NCBI RefSeq assembly: GCF_000308655.1
Contig: NZ_BAGC01000110.1
Location: 62,001-126,000 of the forward strand
DNA: 64,000 bases
Reading direction: 5' to 3'
From: Nocardia niigatensis NBRC 100131
Lineage (GTDB): Bacteria > Actinomycetota > Actinomycetes > Mycobacteriales > Mycobacteriaceae
Part shown: positions 27,118 through 35,954 of the stretch, piece after piece
Layout of the letters: each line of letters begins with the position of its first letter
Numbering within the stretch: position 1 is the first letter of the stretch
The notes under the pieces: generated by a model
What the model saw: only the letters and a program-made list of their open reading frames with translations
The model's database searches: none
What the model was told of the DNA's origin: nothing
Program-made: the position numbers and the translations under genes

Positions 27118-27911
27118 CCTCCCCGTTCCCGATCGCGGTGCTCGGCACCGGACCTCTCGCCGATCGGATCACCGCGCACCCGGACGTCGTTGTCGTGGAG
27201 CCTTCCTCGGCCGCGGCGGTCATCCACCTGTCAGCCGACATCAGCGAGATCCCGCTCCAGCTCGGGGCGGGTCGCAACGTGGTCACTGCGCTTCCCCTCG
27301 ACGCCCTCCCGTTGGACGAAATCCGGGATGCCTGTCGCTCCGGATCGTCCACCCTGCACGCCACAGGCGGCTTCCAGTCGGCGGTCGCGGCCCGCCTGAC
27401 CCGCTCGCTCGCCGCCGCGGCCGGGGAGATCACCCGGATCGAGTTGTTCGAGGAGATCGATCTGCCCGACGACACCGTGTATCCGTGGAATACGGTGCCC
27501 GCCGATGCCCTGCCCGCTTTCTACTTCGCCGGTCTCCGTGTGCTGGAGGACGCCGCCTTCGCGGACGTGCGCTCCGAAGCCCCGATCGTCGACACCGAGG
27601 AGTCCGGTGCGGTGCACACCCTCGCAGACCGGATCAGCTACCGCTCGACACGCACCCGAGGCATCGGCGCCGTCCCGCTGCGCTACCGCCTCGTCACCAC
27701 CACTGCGGCCGGAACCGGAACGGCCACAGTCGATTTCCATCCCACCGACGGCGTCCATCCGGCCGATCAATTGACCTTCGTGGAGCTGTTGAACTCGGTC
27801 CGCCCGATCCATGCCGGCAAGCCCGGCATCATGCTGCGCGAGCTCGGCATCACCCATCTGGTCCCGGACGACCGGCCGGCAATCGTCGACGATCAGCAGA
27901 AACGGAGATAA
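27114..27911 (+). CDS. Short Rossmann-like protein in the reductase operon
   Basis: 265 aa. ATG 27114 overlaps the previous stop (ATGA). It opens PIAVLGTGPLADRITAH, a shortened nucleotide-binding turn, and then follows a compressed version of the DHDPR-like layout (LGAGRNVVTALPLDALPLDE; TLHATGGFQSAVAARL). The C-terminal half has no clear catalytic motif. It may be a divergent partner subunit or an enzyme of the same superfamily; I cannot name it. It is translationally coupled to its neighbours. Confidence 0.62.
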   Translation: MTSPFPIAVLGTGPLADRITAHPDVVVVEPSSAAAVIHLSADISEIPLQLGAGRNVVTALPLDALPLDEIRDACRSGSSTLHATGGFQSAVAARLTRSLAAAAGEITRIELFEEIDLPDDTVYPWNTVPADALPAFYFAGLRVLEDAAFADVRSEAPIVDTEESGAVHTLADRISYRSTRTRGIGAVPLRYRLVTTTAAGTGTATVDFHPTDGVHPADQLTFVELLNSVRPIHAGKPGIMLRELGITHLVPDDRPAIVDDQQKRR

Positions 27912-27917
27912 CAACCA

Positions 27918-29036
27918 ATGCCGAAGATCGTGTTGTTCGGGGCCACCGGCTACACCGGGCGCCTGACCGCCGAAGCCCTGACCGCCCATGGCGATTCGCC
28001 GGTGCTGGCCGGGCGCAACGCCACCGCACTGGCGAAACTCGCCGCCGACCTCGGCGGCGCCCGGACCGCGGTCGCCGATGTCACCGACCCGGGCTCGGTG
28101 AAAGCCTTGCTCGATCGCGGAGATGTCCTGGTGACAACGGTCGGGCCGTTCTTGCGCCACGGCGGCCCCGCACTGGCCGCCGCGATCTCCGCCGGCGCCC
28201 ACTACATCGATTCCACCGGGGAAGGGCCCTTCATCCGCACCGTGTTCGAGCACGACGGCCAGGCCCGCACCGCCGGCGTAGCGCTGCTGACCGCGTTCGG
28301 GTTCGATTACGTGCCAGGCAATCTGGCGGCCGGGTTGGCGCTGCGTGAGGCGCCCACTGCTGTCCGTGTCGATGTCGGCTACTTCATGGACGGACCCAGC
28401 ACCAGCGGCGGAACCCGCGCCTCCATGGCCGGGATGCTGTTCGAACGGGGCTTCGCCCTGCGCGACGGCAAGATCGTCACCGAGCCCAGCGGAGCACACC
28501 TGCGCAGCTTCGACGTCGCCGGAAAAGCCCGCACCGCCGTGTCGATTCCCGGATCCGAGCACTTCGCATTCACGCGCTCCCACCCGAACCTGCGTACGGT
28601 CGACGTCTTCCTGGGCTTACCTCCGGTCGTGGCCCGTGGCCTGCAGATCGGTTCGAGGCTGGCCGCTGCCGCGGGACAGCTCGCACCGCTCAGGCACGGA
28701 CTCGAAACCGCGCTGGCGCGGGCCGTCAAGGGCTCCACCGGAGGACCTGACGCTCAGGCCCGTGCCCGCACGCGCGGCTGGGTGGTCGCCGAAGCCTACG
28801 ACGACCGCGATAACCTCGCGGCCTCGGTCACTCTCGGTGGCGGCGACCCGTACGATTTCACCGCACACATGCTGGCCTGGGCAGCACACGCAGCGCTGGC
28901 CGGTGGCTTGCTCGACACCGGCGCATTGGGCCCGGTCGAGGCGTTCGGCCTCGACGCACTGCAGGCCGCGGCCATCGATGCCGGTTGGCGCCGAAACCCA
29001 GCAACCCGTACGCCGGGACAGGGCCCTACCAGCTGA
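27918..29036 (+). CDS. Saccharopine-dehydrogenase-like oxidoreductase
   Basis: 372 aa, 6 bp after the previous stop. The N-terminus KIVLFGATGYTGRLTAEAL is the NAD(P)-binding fold of the saccharopine dehydrogenase / trans-acting enoyl reductase-like group, followed by DVLVTTVGPFLRHGG and GAHYIDSTGEGPFIR, both family hallmarks. Related mycobacterial enzymes act on lipids or ketones, so lysine metabolism should not be assumed. Third gene of the operon starting at 25828. Confidence 0.8.
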   Translation: MPKIVLFGATGYTGRLTAEALTAHGDSPVLAGRNATALAKLAADLGGARTAVADVTDPGSVKALLDRGDVLVTTVGPFLRHGGPALAAAISAGAHYIDSTGEGPFIRTVFEHDGQARTAGVALLTAFGFDYVPGNLAAGLALREAPTAVRVDVGYFMDGPSTSGGTRASMAGMLFERGFALRDGKIVTEPSGAHLRSFDVAGKARTAVSIPGSEHFAFTRSHPNLRTVDVFLGLPPVVARGLQIGSRLAAAAGQLAPLRHGLETALARAVKGSTGGPDAQARARTRGWVVAEAYDDRDNLAASVTLGGGDPYDFTAHMLAWAAHAALAGGLLDTGALGPVEAFGLDALQAAAIDAGWRRNPATRTPGQGPTS

Positions 29037-29127
29037 CCGGAGTCGATTCGGTCGAGCCCTGGCCGAATGCGCACACCACCGTCGCCGCGACGGCGACCGA
29101 GGTCAGAATCATGCGCGTCTGCCACAT
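29026..29127 (-). CDS. 33-aa putative exported or membrane peptide
   Basis: ATG at 29127 with GGAGGAG 5-6 bases upstream. The peptide is a single hydrophobic segment (MILTSVAVAATVVCAFGQGS) and a short tail ending TPVSW. The ribosome site and hydrophobic core argue for translation, but it is very short and overlaps the end of the convergent oxidoreductase by 11 bp. The cysteine may be a lipobox (VVCAF is not a good match). Low to moderate certainty. The following 285 bp to 29412 hold nothing I can support. Confidence 0.45.
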   Translation of the reverse strand: MWQTRMILTSVAVAATVVCAFGQGSTESTPVSW

Positions 29128-29412
29128 GAACGCTCCTCCAGGAGCAGAAACCGTTGTGCGACATGGCCATCGAGCTGGACTCGGTCACCGGTCGCGCGGC
29201 GGTCGTCGACGGTGCGGTGTTCACGCGGCACTCCCGGTGCTCGAGTCGGAGGCGGTCGGCAGGACGGGCCCGGGCGGGCGAGCCGGCGGCGCGAACGCGC
29301 TCGGCGCGGACCCACGCCCGGACGATCGCCGCCGGCCCATCCGGACGGCGGCGATGAGATAGCTGACGAGGATGCAGCACGGCATGGGTCCATCTCGGGT
29401 GGCGGCCTGGTC

Positions 29413-30504
29413 TTACCAGGCCAGAACGGGTTTGATGGTGTGTCCCGCGCGGTGGTCGGCCAGAGCGGCATTGATTTCGGTGTACGGGTACACCCGCACC
29501 AGGCGATCCAGCGGCAGCCGTCCGTCGGCGTACAAGTCGAGCAGCTCGGGAATGAACCGTCGCGGCGCCGCATCGCCTTCGAGGCAGCCGCGAATCGTCT
29601 TGCCCGACAGCACGATGTCGCGCAGATCGATCGGCGGGATGCCCGATCCCAAGCCGACCGCGGCAACCGATCCCCCGACCGCCAGGCCCGCCACCGCGGC
29701 GGCGAGTACCTCAGGGCGACCCGTGGTGTCGAGAGCATGGGTCGCGCCCGTTCCCGTGAGATCCAGGATCGCCGCCACCGTGTCACCGTCCGCGGGATCC
29801 ACGGCGTGCACCGCCCCGAGCTCCAGCGCGAGAGCCCTTCGGTGCGGCGAGGTTTCGACCACGATCACCGATGTGTCCTCGAGCGTGCGCGCGGCCAGCA
29901 GCGCCGCCATTCCGACCGCTCCGGCCCCGTAGATCACCAGTACCGACTCCGGCTCCGGGCGCAGCGCCTCGAGGACAGCTCCGGCTCCGGTCTGGAATCC
30001 GCAGCCCAGCGGGGCGGCGATGGCCAGATCCGTCGCGCCCGGCACGAGAACGGTGTTGTCCGCGGTGGTCAGGGCGTAGCCCGCGAAACTCGACTGGCCG
30101 AAGAACCCGTCGCGCACCGCGGTCCCATCGACGGTGACCCGCGCGCTACGGTCCGGGCGCGGCCCGAACTGGTTCAGGCGCGTGGCCCGGGCGCAGTAGG
30201 CCGGGCGGCCGAGACGGCAGTTGCGGCAGGCGCCGCAATGGCGGTAGGTCAGCACGACATGGTCCCCGGGGCGGACGTCCTCGACCTCCTCGCCAACGGC
30301 TTCCACGACTCCGGCGCCTTCATGTCCGAGCAGGACGGGCCGGTCCCGCGCGCCGATGTCACGGGCCACCAGATCGGTGTGGCAGATGCCCGAGGCCACG
30401 ATGCGGACGAGAATCTCCGGGCCGCGTGGCTCGTCGAGGAGGACCGATTCGATCGTGAACGGGGTCTCCGGATCGCGAGAAAGAGCGGCGCGTGTGGCGG
30501 GCAT
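29413..30504 (-). CDS. Zinc-dependent alcohol dehydrogenase, aryl-alcohol type
   Basis: 363 aa, medium-chain dehydrogenase. Catalytic zinc site CHTDL and GHEGAGVVEAVGEEV; structural zinc cysteines in CGACRNCRLGRPAYC (C-x2-C-x2-C-x7-C); NAD-binding VLVIYGAGAVGMAAL. The sequence pattern (GCGFQTGAGAV, TIKPVL ending) is that of benzyl-alcohol/XylB-like enzymes converting aromatic or allylic alcohols to aldehydes. It follows the GXWXG gene in one operon, 3 bp away, under probable TetR control. Confidence 0.88.
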   Translation of the reverse strand: MPATRAALSRDPETPFTIESVLLDEPRGPEILVRIVASGICHTDLVARDIGARDRPVLLGHEGAGVVEAVGEEVEDVRPGDHVVLTYRHCGACRNCRLGRPAYCARATRLNQFGPRPDRSARVTVDGTAVRDGFFGQSSFAGYALTTADNTVLVPGATDLAIAAPLGCGFQTGAGAVLEALRPEPESVLVIYGAGAVGMAALLAARTLEDTSVIVVETSPHRRALALELGAVHAVDPADGDTVAAILDLTGTGATHALDTTGRPEVLAAAVAGLAVGGSVAAVGLGSGIPPIDLRDIVLSGKTIRGCLEGDAAPRRFIPELLDLYADGRLPLDRLVRVYPYTEINAALADHRAGHTIKPVLAW

Positions 30505-30507
30505 CGC

Positions 30508-30972
30508 TCAGGCCCGCTCGAGCAGGAAGTAGAAGTGCCGGCCGTCGGCGAGGACCAGGTCGGGGCGGCCGTTCATGATGCCCATCAGCGTCGTCTCGTC
30601 GAGTCGCTTGAAGTGGTCGAACACCGGCCGGCCGTCATAGACCATGGTCGCGGTGACCTCGCCCCGGAACTCGACGTTCCACAGGGATGCCTCGCCGCCG
30701 AGGGCGGTGTCGGAGAACAGCGTTCCGTCCTCGGCCCGGCAGATCAGCGGCTTGACCTGCGACAGTGACACGAAAGTCTTGCCGTACCAGCGACTGCGCG
30801 CCAGCGCTCGGCACAGCGGATGACCGGTCTGGAAGGCCGCGCCTTTCCACTCACCCAGGATGTCCTCGGCACGCACCGTGTCCAGACCCCGCCACAGCTC
30901 GTCCAGATCCGCCGGGGACACCCCGTCGGGCAGCTCCGCCAGTTCGCGCCAGCGCTGGATCGTCTCGGTCAT
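30508..30972 (-). CDS. GXWXG / DUF4334 domain protein
   Basis: 154 aa from the ATG at 30972. The N-terminal ILGEWKGAAF matches the GXWXG motif and the rest (ARSRWYGKTF, LWNVEFRGEVTATMVYDGRP, VFDHFKRLDETTLMGIMNG) matches DUF4334. These proteins accompany alcohol or aldehyde dehydrogenases in actinobacteria, and a lipocalin-like binding role is assumed; no reaction is known. First gene of a two-gene operon facing a TetR gene across two operators. An ATG at 30984 would fall inside the operator. Confidence 0.82.
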   Translation of the reverse strand: MTETIQRWRELAELPDGVSPADLDELWRGLDTVRAEDILGEWKGAAFQTGHPLCRALARSRWYGKTFVSLSQVKPLICRAEDGTLFSDTALGGEASLWNVEFRGEVTATMVYDGRPVFDHFKRLDETTLMGIMNGRPDLVLADGRHFYFLLERA

Positions 30973-30983
30973 CGCCGCTCCCA

Positions 30984-31009
30984 TTTCCCGAACCATTTGG
31001 TTCGGGAAA
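30984..31009. promoter_or_regulatory. TetR operator 1, 12-bp arms
   Basis: Arms TTTCCCGAACCA and TGGTTCGGGAAA flank a central TT. The core CCGAACC-N4-GGTTCGG (30988-31005) recurs in operator 2. The site lies between the divergent GXWXG and TetR genes and is almost certainly bound by that TetR protein (inference from position). Confidence 0.75.
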
Positions 31010-31016
31010 CGTACAC

Positions 31017-31034
31017 CCGAACCGACTGGTTCGG
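31017..31034. promoter_or_regulatory. TetR operator 2
   Basis: CCGAACC-N4-GGTTCGG, same half-sites and spacing as operator 1, with centres 29 bp apart. It ends 16 bp before the TetR start codon, consistent with autorepression. Confidence 0.72.
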
Positions 31035-31050
31035 CAAGTAGGATGCGGGG

Positions 31051-31614
31051 ATGCGTTCAGCCGGACACGCCACCAAGGAGCGAATCCTCGCCGCCGCCAA
31101 AGCCGAGTTCGCCCAGTACGGAGTCGCCGGTGCGCGGATCAATCGGATCGCCAAAGATGCCAACGCGAGCAAAGACCGCCTCTACGCGTATTTCGCCGGC
31201 AAGGACGAGCTGTATGCCGCGGTGACCGCGCAGTGGGCCAGCGACACCACGTCCGAAACCGCCCTCGACGCAGAGGATCTGCCGTCCTATGTCGGCCGGC
31301 TGTTCGATCACTACCTACGCAACCCCGACAACGCCCGGCTGCAAGCCTGGGCCGAAATCGAGGACACGCGCATCCCCGCCGCCGAGGAAGCGATCCGCAA
31401 CGCGGTGGCTCCCAAGATCGCCGAGATTCGGCGCGGCCAGGACAATGGGCTCATCACCGACCTCTTCCAGCCCTTCACCCTGCTGACCCTGCTCACCGAC
31501 CTGGCCCGCACCGCCGCTGTACACGCCCTGCACAACGACTGCGCCGACGCCGAGGACCGGCGCGCAGCCACGGTGCTCGCGGCCCGGCGACTGACCACCC
31601 CCGAACCGGCATGA
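31051..31614 (+). CDS. TetR-family transcriptional regulator
   Basis: 187 aa; the N-terminal HTH is GVAGARINRIAKDANASKDR then LYAYFAGKDELY, followed by a C-terminal all-helical domain. It is divergent from the GXWXG/alcohol dehydrogenase operon, with two matching palindromes in the 78-bp gap, so it most likely represses both itself and that operon until an alcohol or aldehyde ligand binds. Confidence 0.9.
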   Translation: MRSAGHATKERILAAAKAEFAQYGVAGARINRIAKDANASKDRLYAYFAGKDELYAAVTAQWASDTTSETALDAEDLPSYVGRLFDHYLRNPDNARLQAWAEIEDTRIPAAEEAIRNAVAPKIAEIRRGQDNGLITDLFQPFTLLTLLTDLARTAAVHALHNDCADAEDRRAATVLAARRLTTPEPA

Positions 31615-31679
31615 GGACGGTCGAAGCGGTGTGTCAGATCGAATGGTGGTTCCACCGCGCGGAGTGAAAGCTGTTGCCG

Positions 31680-32030
31680 CCGAACGCGCCCGAGCCCGGC
31701 GGCGAACACGGTGTCCGTGCAATGGCCCGCCTTGACGTAGTCGACGTAGTTGGCGACGGTCTCGAGCATGTCGATCATCTCGCGGGCGTCGCCGGCGTCA
31801 AAGCCTGCGCGCTCGAAGTGGCGGAGTTCGACTTTCACCGCGACGGCGAAGCTCGGCGACACCCTTCGAGATACCAGTCCGGTGCAGGTTCGACCGATTG
31901 CGACAGGCCCCAATCGATATGGCGCGAAATAGGTCTGACGGCTTCCAGTATCGGAATCGATTGCGGTGAAAGCAGTTCCGCCTCGGTGACGTAGCGGCGA
32001 TCGATCGCCGCGAACAGCCCCACCGCTCGC
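31680..32030 (-). pseudogene. Fragments of an unrecognised protein gene
   Basis: Minus-strand segments read AAIDRRYVTEAELLSPQSIP and ILEAVRPISRHIDWGLSQSV in one frame. A second frame then reads KVELRHFERAGFDAGDAREM and IDMLETVANYVDYVKAGH. The pieces look like real coding sequence with shifted frames and no intact start. No family recognised. The wider 31615-32361 region holds no intact gene. Confidence 0.38.
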
Positions 32031-32223
32031 CGACTTCACCGGCAATCAGCCGGAGGAGCAGGTGACCCAGTGGATCGCCGCCGTGCGCGGCAAGCTCCCC
32101 GGCGTAGGGGCCCAGTCCGGCGCCGCCGAGCCCGGGGCCCCGAGTCGGCGGCGGCGAGGGCGGCGTCCGGATCGGCCGCGTGGGCGTCGGGCCGTCAGCT
32201 CCCGCGGCTCCTGCTCGCGCGAC

Positions 32224-32370
32224 ATGCCCACTATCACCGGCTCCCCGACCATCGGACTGCACACGGCCATCCACGCCGCCCGCTCCGGCCGGCAAGTCAT
32301 CGCCACCATGCGGGACACCGCCCGCTCGACCGCACATACCGCACTGACCGCCCCGGCCAGGTCAGTCCTT
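32224..32370 (+). pseudogene. SDR N-terminal fragment
   Basis: The stretch TITGSPTIGLHTAIHAARSG then RQVIATMRDTARS resembles the first beta-alpha-beta unit of a short-chain dehydrogenase (TGxxxGIG with GLHTA). The glycine motif is degenerate and homology stops where the convergent membrane-protein gene ends at 32362. A relic of about 45 residues. Confidence 0.5.
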
Positions 32371-32811
32371 CTTCAGCCGGTAACTGAGTAAGGATGTGCG
32401 CAGACCACTGAACGCGTAGCCGGCCGCCCACACTGAAATCACAATAAGGACAACGAACATCGGTAGCCAGCTGCTCTTTTGATGATCGACGCTCCACCAC
32501 ACCGCCGTAAACAGAATCGTGCAGATGAACAGCAGGATGTCGCGCAAACTGCCGCGATAGGAGGCGGCGGCTATGCGCAACGGCCGGTATCGGTTGACGG
32601 CCGCGACCAGGTCGTCGATGCGACTATCGATGCTCTCTTGGAGTTCGGCTCGCCGTTGCACCGCCTCCGAAGGTAGGCGGTCGAGCAGTTCCATATCCTG
32701 ATTGATCGTCTTGCGGACGTCCGGGCCCTTCAGATATCCCGCCGCTGCACCGAGAGCCAATCCACCGGCAATGGGCGCGATCCCCACGGCAAGGTCAACC
32801 AGAGCGGGCAT
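32362..32811 (-). CDS. Membrane protein of unknown function
   Basis: 149 aa. An N-terminal hydrophobic helix (VGIAPIAGGLALGAAAGYL), a charged predicted coiled segment (ELLDRLPSEAVQRRAELQES, residues about 38-75) and two C-terminal helices (ILLFICTILFTAVWW and FVVLIVISVWAAGYAF). Ends in KKD. Family not recognised. Base composition is slightly AT-richer than that of the neighbours. Confidence 0.62.
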   Translation of the reverse strand: MPALVDLAVGIAPIAGGLALGAAAGYLKGPDVRKTINQDMELLDRLPSEAVQRRAELQESIDSRIDDLVAAVNRYRPLRIAAASYRGSLRDILLFICTILFTAVWWSVDHQKSSWLPMFVVLIVISVWAAGYAFSGLRTSLLSYRLKKD

Positions 32812-33404
32812 GCTTCCGTCTCCTCAGCCACACCATCGTTATCACGGCAAGAGCTGCCCGGATCATATGCCCGGTTACGTACCGTCGTGTCGATCGCAAC
32901 GCCGACCTCGATGTATCCGGTCGTGCCTTTTGTCGAAGTCGATCCAACGGCAGGTGCCGCAGTGGCTGGCTGCGATACGGAATAGCCGGAGGCGTGCTGA
33001 TGGGCAATTCCGTTGATCGCCTCGGCGATCCGTTGAATGGTGGTAGATCTGCCGGATCATGTGGCCGGTCCCGAAAATCATCGGTATCCGATACGACTAC
33101 ATCTCCACCGAGTTTCGCCCCTGACTCCGGACTGAACAAATTGGAACCCGGGTTCGCGTCGATAGACTCCGAACTATCGAGAACGAATCGTGCAACGATC
33201 CGCAGCGCCTGGCGGGCGCGACGTGCCGGGCGGAACTGTCAATCGCTATCGGGTGACCGGCGATGGTCCGCACCGCGATGTTCATGACGGTGGTCGACCT
33301 GAGTTCCCCGGTGCCAGAGTCATCGCGGATCAAGCTCTGCGACCGCCTGGCGCCAAGCGAGATCGAGGTCGAGTTCCTCTGTAACCCAACTCGACTCCGC
33401 GCCG
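32812..33404. other. AT-richer region without an intact gene
   Basis: 593 bp preceding the DUF5753 remnant. A minus-strand frame ending at 32875 contains HCGTCRWIDFDKRH and CDRHDG, a possible zinc-binding scrap, without family match. The missing N-terminal HTH half of the downstream regulator is not present here in any frame. Confidence 0.35.
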
Positions 33405-33710
33405 GTGACGCCTCGAGCCACCAACATCTCGATCGGTGTTGTGCCGCAATCAGTTGGCGCGCACCTGGGCCTTCAGACGGGGCACTTCGTCCTCATGGAG
33501 TTCCCGCCCAGGTCGTCACCGGGCGTGAAAACCAAGTGGATAGAGCCGCCCGTGGTCTACGTCGAGGGGTTCACGGGTGCACTCTATCTCGATCAAGTGG
33601 ACAAAGCGGACCGATACCGAAGCGCTCTTGTGGAAATCAAGCGCCGTGCGTTGGATGAGGAATGCACACGGGACTTGTTGGCCCACAATGCGAAGGAGTA
33701 TGCATTATGA
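33405..33710 (+). pseudogene. DUF5753 regulator, C-terminal half only
   Basis: Reads ISIGVVPQSVGAHLGLQTGH, FVLMEFPPRSS, PPVVYVEGFTGALYLDQVD, and ends AHNAKEYAL. This is the second half of an Scr1-type DUF5753 regulator, normally fused to an N-terminal Xre HTH of about 80 residues plus further DUF5753 sequence; both are missing upstream. The stop overlaps the DUF397 start (ATGA). It is probably a truncated regulator that can no longer bind DNA. Confidence 0.7.
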
Positions 33711-33910
33711 GCACCACCCGACAGGGTGCCCAGTGGTACAAGAGCAGCCGTTCAGCATCTCAGGACGCTTGTGTGGAAGTCGCCCACATCGGTGCCGAGA
33801 CCGGCGTCCGGGACTCGAAAAACCCCGGCGGTCCTGAGCTGATGTTCCCCGCCGACCAGTGGGCTGTCTTCTACGCGGCTGTGCAGGCCGGAAGGTTCGA
33901 TCGATCCTGA
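33707..33910 (+). CDS. DUF397 protein
   Basis: 67 aa: QWYKSSRSASQDACVEVAHI and GVRDSKNPGGPELMFPADQW, the diagnostic DUF397 pattern. These small proteins are almost always encoded directly after an Scr1/DUF5753 regulator, with which they form a paired regulatory or toxin-antitoxin-like unit. Here the partner is N-terminally truncated, so this copy may be orphaned. AAGGAG precedes the ATG by about 10 bases. Confidence 0.88.
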   Translation: MSTTRQGAQWYKSSRSASQDACVEVAHIGAETGVRDSKNPGGPELMFPADQWAVFYAAVQAGRFDRS

Positions 33911-34041
33911 TGGATCGTGCGAGTGGTGGGGAGTCCGGGCGTATCGTGCGGCCTCCCCTGCTTCATGTGTGCCAAGATGTCCGATCAGCTTCGACACGTA
34001 CTCGACATGATCCGTTGAACATTCCTCAAAGGAGATGAGCA

Positions 34042-34527
34042 ATGCAGGTTAGGTCAGCAGTGGTCGCCGGCGGCGTGGTGGTCGCCGGATTGTTCGCGGC
34101 GGTGGTTCCGGGGGTTGCGCGGGCGGATTTCATCGATCCGGCGCCGTATGTGGACGGCAATGGGGTGGCGTGGTTCAACATGGCCGGAAACAACTGTTCG
34201 ATCACTCCGAATGGCGTGGTGGGGTGCGATCTTCCGAGTCCGGCGCTGATCATGTCGATGACTCTCGGAGGTATGACGATCCCGGTGCCCTACGTGCCCG
34301 CCGTGGCCATCGACACGGCTTACTTTCCCTCGCACCCGCAGTGGACGTCGAATGGCAGTCACACCCAGCCGGGCGGCAATGCGGTGATCGTGCCCGGGGT
34401 CAACCAGTACACGACCTCGGTCTTCTACGCCGGGACCACCTGCACGGTGTCGGTCCGCAATGATGTGGTGTGTTCGGGCATGAGCCACGAGTTCCGGGTC
34501 GCGGGCACGCAGGCGTCCGGAAACTGA
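34042..34527 (+). CDS. Secreted protein, mycobacterial/nocardial type
   Basis: 161 aa with an excellent ribosome site (AAAGGAGATGAGC). Signal peptide VVAGGVVVAGLFAAVVPGVA followed by cleavage near ARA-DF. The mature part has four cysteines (NNCSITP, GCDLPSPAL, TTCTVSV, VVCSGMSH) and beta-rich spacing, resembling small exported proteins of mycobacteria and nocardiae of unknown role. Confidence 0.75.
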   Translation: MQVRSAVVAGGVVVAGLFAAVVPGVARADFIDPAPYVDGNGVAWFNMAGNNCSITPNGVVGCDLPSPALIMSMTLGGMTIPVPYVPAVAIDTAYFPSHPQWTSNGSHTQPGGNAVIVPGVNQYTTSVFYAGTTCTVSVRNDVVCSGMSHEFRVAGTQASGN

Positions 34528-34538
34528 ACCAGGGCAAT

Positions 34539-35528
34539 CTAATCCGCTGTGGTGCCCGTCTCCTGGTCTCGCATGAGAAGCGCCAGATAGAGGCGGGTGG
34601 CCACGGCGTCGAAAGGTTCGGCGCCGGGGTCGGAGTAGGTGCGTGCGCCAGGGAGAGCGGTAGCGTATTGCCGAGCAGCCTCCGCGAGTGCGCCCATGAT
34701 GCCCGCTGAACGCTGGATCGCGGACTTCTTGGCCCACGCAAGGGATCGAGCGGACTCCGGCAGCAGCCCCTCGCAGGCGATTCGGACGCACAGCTTGTCT
34801 GCCAATGCTCCGTCATGCAGCCCGAAAAGTGTTGGAGGAGCTAGTGTTTCAGCGAGCTCCCAGAAGCGAACGGTCTGGTAGACGTGCACGAGCTGATCGG
34901 CGCGGTCGTCGAGGATACGGCGATAGAAGTCCGGAACGAGCCGATCGATCGTGAAATTGTGGGCGGATTCCCGGCGAGTGAGGGCATCGAGTTCCGCGGT
35001 TGCTTCGACCGAGTCGATCAGGTGCGCAAGGGTTTTGCCGCCAGCGAAGATGGCGTCGGCGCCACTGCCGGTGAGGATCGGGCCGGCGAACCCGAGGCGA
35101 TCCAGGACCGGACCGATGGCGAGCATCGGGACCGCGTATGAAACCTCCCACAGCTCAGGAACTTCCAGCCGTTCCAACGATGCCCGCGCCAGCGATACCA
35201 CGGCGGGACCGTCCAGTTCGATGATCTCGTGCGGCAGGCCGAGCGCCCTGGCGGCGGCAATGGCATTGGTGCGGTCGTTGCCGTCGGCGGTCAGCACCGT
35301 GAGGGCGTGCGGGCGGTGCCCCAGGGCAACCGCGGTGGCGGCCAACAGGATCGAGTCGACACCGCCGGACAGCAGGATCACGGGCTCGGCGGGCATGGCC
35401 TCGAACACCGCGCGCAACCGGTCCCGGGTCTCGGCCGCAATCAGTTCGGCGGCGTGCCGGGGATCGGTGAGAAATCGCGATCCCGGGTCGGGCGAGGCGA
35501 TATCTCGCAGGTCGGCAACGAATTCCAT
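34539..35528 (-). CDS. Asparagine-synthase-like ATP-pyrophosphatase domain protein
   Basis: 329 aa from the ATG at 35528; an open frame reaches 35684. It has the PP-loop VILLSGGVDSILLAATAVAL and the AsnB synthetase pattern VSYAVPMLAIGPVLDRLGFA, LTGSGADAIFAGG. The N-terminal class II glutaminase domain of true asparagine synthetase is absent (only about 40 residues precede the synthetase domain). It should activate a carboxylate with ATP; possible roles include amide or lactam formation in a small-molecule or peptide pathway. No biosynthetic partners are adjacent. Confidence 0.75.
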   Translation of the reverse strand: MEFVADLRDIASPDPGSRFLTDPRHAAELIAAETRDRLRAVFEAMPAEPVILLSGGVDSILLAATAVALGHRPHALTVLTADGNDRTNAIAAARALGLPHEIIELDGPAVVSLARASLERLEVPELWEVSYAVPMLAIGPVLDRLGFAGPILTGSGADAIFAGGKTLAHLIDSVEATAELDALTRRESAHNFTIDRLVPDFYRRILDDRADQLVHVYQTVRFWELAETLAPPTLFGLHDGALADKLCVRIACEGLLPESARSLAWAKKSAIQRSAGIMGALAEAARQYATALPGARTYSDPGAEPFDAVATRLYLALLMRDQETGTTAD

Positions 35529-35759
35529 GGGTGCGCCGCTCTGGGCGGCGGGTGCGGTGTGTACTGCGTCCGGTCGTCCCACACGGCTCAGCCTACTGCG
35601 ACGCCGCGGCCGCTCAGGATTCCCAGCTTGCGCATAGGTCGGACCCATCACCCGCCAACATGCGGGCCTTTGGATAGGAGTCACGGCAGGCCGATCGGCC
35701 GGCCGTCCCTCCGAGAAAGGCTCTGCGCGTTGAATTCCTCGTCTGTGACCCCGTCCCGT

Positions 35760-35907
35760 ATGCGCCGTCTGACCGCCCGCATCGCCGTGGCGGGTGCGCT
35801 CGCCGCGGTGCCGCCGGCCGGGCGACCAGGACCACGGCCCCGATCAGCCGCAGCCCCAGCCCGCCCCGCAGAACCAGCCGCAGCCGCCGTCGGGCTCCCT
35901 CGGCTGA
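35760..35907 (+). pseudogene. Small secreted Pro/Gln-rich protein with frameshift
   Basis: From the ATG at 35760 (or a TTG at 35730), a basic start and hydrophobic core (MRRLTARIAVAGALAAVP) look like a signal peptide. One base later a different frame gives GDQDHGPDQPQPQPAPQNQP then QPPSGSLG and TGA. The joined product would be a short exported Pro/Gln-rich peptide. The signal core is shorter than normal, so a small deletion is likely. Confidence 0.45.
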
Positions 35908-35954
35908 CCCGCCTCGCCGAGCCGGCCGACCGACACCGGCCGCTCGCCGCGCGC

